A stretch of 7,802 bases of DNA from contig CBFHPD010000198.1 of assembly GCA_965657495.1 (NCBI GenBank), positions 1 to 7,802 on the forward strand, in the 5' to 3' direction. The translations under genes were made by a program, and so were the position numbers. The notes under the pieces were generated by a model. It did no database searches. It was given only the letters and a program-made list of their open reading frames with translations, and was not told the origin of the DNA. Shown here in pieces: positions 6,492 through 7,802 of this stretch. This DNA is from JALQTD01 sp965657495. Its GTDB lineage: Bacteria; Bacteroidota; Bacteroidia; Flavobacteriales_D; Sanyastnellaceae. Numbering within the stretch: the stretch's first letter is position 1; every line of letters starts with the position of its first letter.

Positions 6492-7386
6492 CGCGGAATT
6501 CCATGTCTTCAGGGACCTCAAACGGGAAATCGTACGCCTTGTTCAACCGCGTGCGGCCCACGTTCAACCGCACGACCAGCGTGCCTTCGGGCGCCTCAAT
6601 CAGGACTTCAATCTGCCCCGGCAACCGCCCCCCGTCCGTCGTGTTGAAATCCGACCGCGTCACGGTCACGAACCGCTGGTAATACAGGTCATCAAAGACG
6701 TCGCGCACCGGATCGAAACTGAGGCCGTCGAACCAGTGCCGCTTGATGAGCAGGTCGTCCTCGTCGGTCCGCCCCCGCAGCCGCTCATACGCCCGGGGAT
6801 TCAACGCAATCGTCAAGGAGTCGTCCGGGGCGATTTCCTTGTCGTCCAACCCGACAATGCGCTTTGTGCGCCGCTTGTACTTGGAAATCAGCACGTATTC
6901 GCGTCCGTCAATGCGGCTGATGAACTTGTCCTTGTCGGTGTCGAGCCCCATGGGCCGCCCGATGAGCACGTCCTGCAGGTCGCTGAAACCGATGGGGGTG
7001 TTGAGCCAATCGGTGATGGCGTCGTAATTGCCGGCGTAGTGGAACTTGTTGTTGGGCAACTTGCTGATGAGGAAAACGCTGTCGGGCGTGAGTTTCAGGC
7101 GGGCCACTTCCATGCCGAGTGCAGGGCTGATGCTGACCCAAATCACGCTGTCCCGCGCCATGCGGATGGTCGCATTGAACGAACCATCCCGCTCGGGCGA
7201 CTCCACTTCCGCATCCACCTTCATGGCGAGCCAGTCCCAGCGCATGGCCGTGGCGTCGTATTGGGTGAGGATGGCGTTGGGGCTCTGGTTTTTCAGCGGT
7301 TTGCCGTTGGCCAACCGCCGGGCATTCGAGCACCCTGCTGCCACGAGGATGGTGGCGAACAAAACCAAGGGACGAAATGCCTTCAT
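6481..7386 (-). CDS. DUF4292-like outer-membrane lipoprotein
   Basis: A 301-residue protein starting with a lipoprotein signal peptide: a hydrophobic run after MKAFRP ending in VAAGC, with the lipidated cysteine at residue 19. The mature part (RDSVIWVSISPALGMEVARL, then a 'DSVFLIS' strand, then NTPIGFSDLQDVLIGRP) matches my recollection of the Bacteroidota DUF4292 family. That family may have a LolA/LolB-type barrel, but I cannot verify the fold here. Function is not established. The ATG at 7386 overlaps the stop of the upstream TPR gene by ATGA (4 nt), and its own stop overlaps the start of the EnvC-like gene by 11 nt, so the three are almost certainly one operon. An in-frame extension to 7512 overlaps the TPR gene and lacks a signal, so it is rejected. 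This TPR / lipoprotein / EnvC order is one I believe is common in Bacteroidota. Confidence 0.85.
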   Translation of the reverse strand: MKAFRPLVLFATILVAAGCSNARRLANGKPLKNQSPNAILTQYDATAMRWDWLAMKVDAEVESPERDGSFNATIRMARDSVIWVSISPALGMEVARLKLTPDSVFLISKLPNNKFHYAGNYDAITDWLNTPIGFSDLQDVLIGRPMGLDTDKDKFISRIDGREYVLISKYKRRTKRIVGLDDKEIAPDDSLTIALNPRAYERLRGRTDEDDLLIKRHWFDGLSFDPVRDVFDDLYYQRFVTVTRSDFNTTDGGRLPGQIEVLIEAPEGTLVVRLNVGRTRLNKAYDFPFEVPEDMEFRDGF

Positions 7387-7802
7387 GACAGCGCCGCGAT
7401 TTTGTTCAACAGCCGTTCCCGGTCCCCGCCTTTCTCCAAGGCCGTGCGCCAAGCGCGTTCCGCATCTTCCGGCCGCCCCGCCGCAGCGTAGATGTCGCCG
7501 GCGTTTTCCCACATCCCCACCGACCCGCCATTGGGATCAGAAGCCAAGGCCCGCTCCATCCACGCCACCGCCTCCTCGTGGTCGCCGCGCACGTGCTGCA
7601 CCCAAGCAAAGGTGTCCTCAAAAATCGCGGTGCCAGGTGCCAAGGCCACAGCCCGTTCGATGGCGGTCAGCGCCCGGTCCAATTCCACCCCGGCCTGCGC
7701 GTAATACCACGCTTGGTTGTTCCAAAGCGTCGCATTCTGCGGGTCCATTTCGATGAGCGTTCCGTACAATTCCGCGGCCTCGGCTTCCCGATCGACGCGG
7801 CT
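7383..7802 (-). CDS. Tetratricopeptide repeat protein, C-terminal part (5' end outside window)
   Basis: The open frame continues past the window edge at 7802, so only the last 139 residues are present. TPR-type helices are seen: LWNNQAWYYAQAGVELDRAL...AVALAP; a second unit FAWVQHVRGDHEEAVAWMERALASDP; and a third MWENAGDIYAAAGRPEDAERAWRTAL. The protein ends with LLNKIAALS. The repeats suggest a protein-interaction scaffold. Given the operon with the lipoprotein and the EnvC-like protein it probably acts in the envelope, but any signal peptide lies outside the window. The stop overlaps the DUF4292-like ATG by 4 nt. Confidence 0.88.
   Translation of the reverse strand, partial: SRVDREAEAAELYGTLIEMDPQNATLWNNQAWYYAQAGVELDRALTAIERAVALAPGTAIFEDTFAWVQHVRGDHEEAVAWMERALASDPNGGSVGMWENAGDIYAAAGRPEDAERAWRTALEKGGDRERLLNKIAALS

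Noticed and set aside
7387..7512. N-terminal extension of the DUF4292-like protein to 7512
   Set aside because: The extension is arginine/glycine-rich, overlaps the TPR gene, and would bury the lipoprotein signal that begins at the ATG 7386.

Overview
The window looks like a chromosomal segment from a GC-rich member of the Bacteroidota. The evidence is the Bacteroidota-style -7 promoter element TAnnTTTG seen three times in sensible places, a DUF4292-type lipoprotein gene followed by an EnvC-like gene, a FeoB with the 'GMACAVPA' gate sequence I associate with Flavobacteriia-like FeoB, and a tRNA without encoded CCA. I cannot name a genus. GC content is high in the genes and drops in the two regulatory intergenic regions (about 2111-2326 and 2672-2925).

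Left part (74-2110, minus strand): one large gene for an unusual transcription-related DNA-binding protein. It carries two tandem domains resembling the C-terminal domain of RNA polymerase alpha, then a helix-turn-helix closely resembling sigma-70 region 4.2, then two probable winged helices. No sigma region 2 is visible. Its promoter region (2150-2230) is AT-rich and holds a good TTG-N18-TAAGTTTG promoter, a 9-bp inverted repeat overlapping the -7 element, and a 10-bp palindrome near the predicted transcription start, which suggests autoregulation.

Middle part (2290-2671): a tRNA-Val(GAC) gene with its own -7 element and a strong intrinsic terminator. Facing it is the 5' stub of a secreted-protein gene (signal peptide plus about 45 mature residues) that runs straight into the tRNA terminator, so it looks like a truncated remnant.

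Right part (2764-7802): an iron-uptake locus and an envelope operon. feoA (plus strand) and feoB (minus strand) are convergent with only 9 bp between their stop codons, not in the usual feoAB operon. A cluster of palindromes and short direct repeats lies upstream of feoA. Upstream of feoB on the minus strand is a tightly overlapping set: a TPR protein (cut by the window edge), a DUF4292-like lipoprotein and an EnvC/LytM-like protein with a degenerate active site. The first three are translationally coupled by 4-nt and 11-nt overlaps. feoB follows after 62 nt and may be co-transcribed or use its own weak promoter.

The best candidate for something little described is the double alpha-CTD / sigma-4 / winged-helix protein. 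The convergent feo arrangement with its palindrome-rich control region is second.
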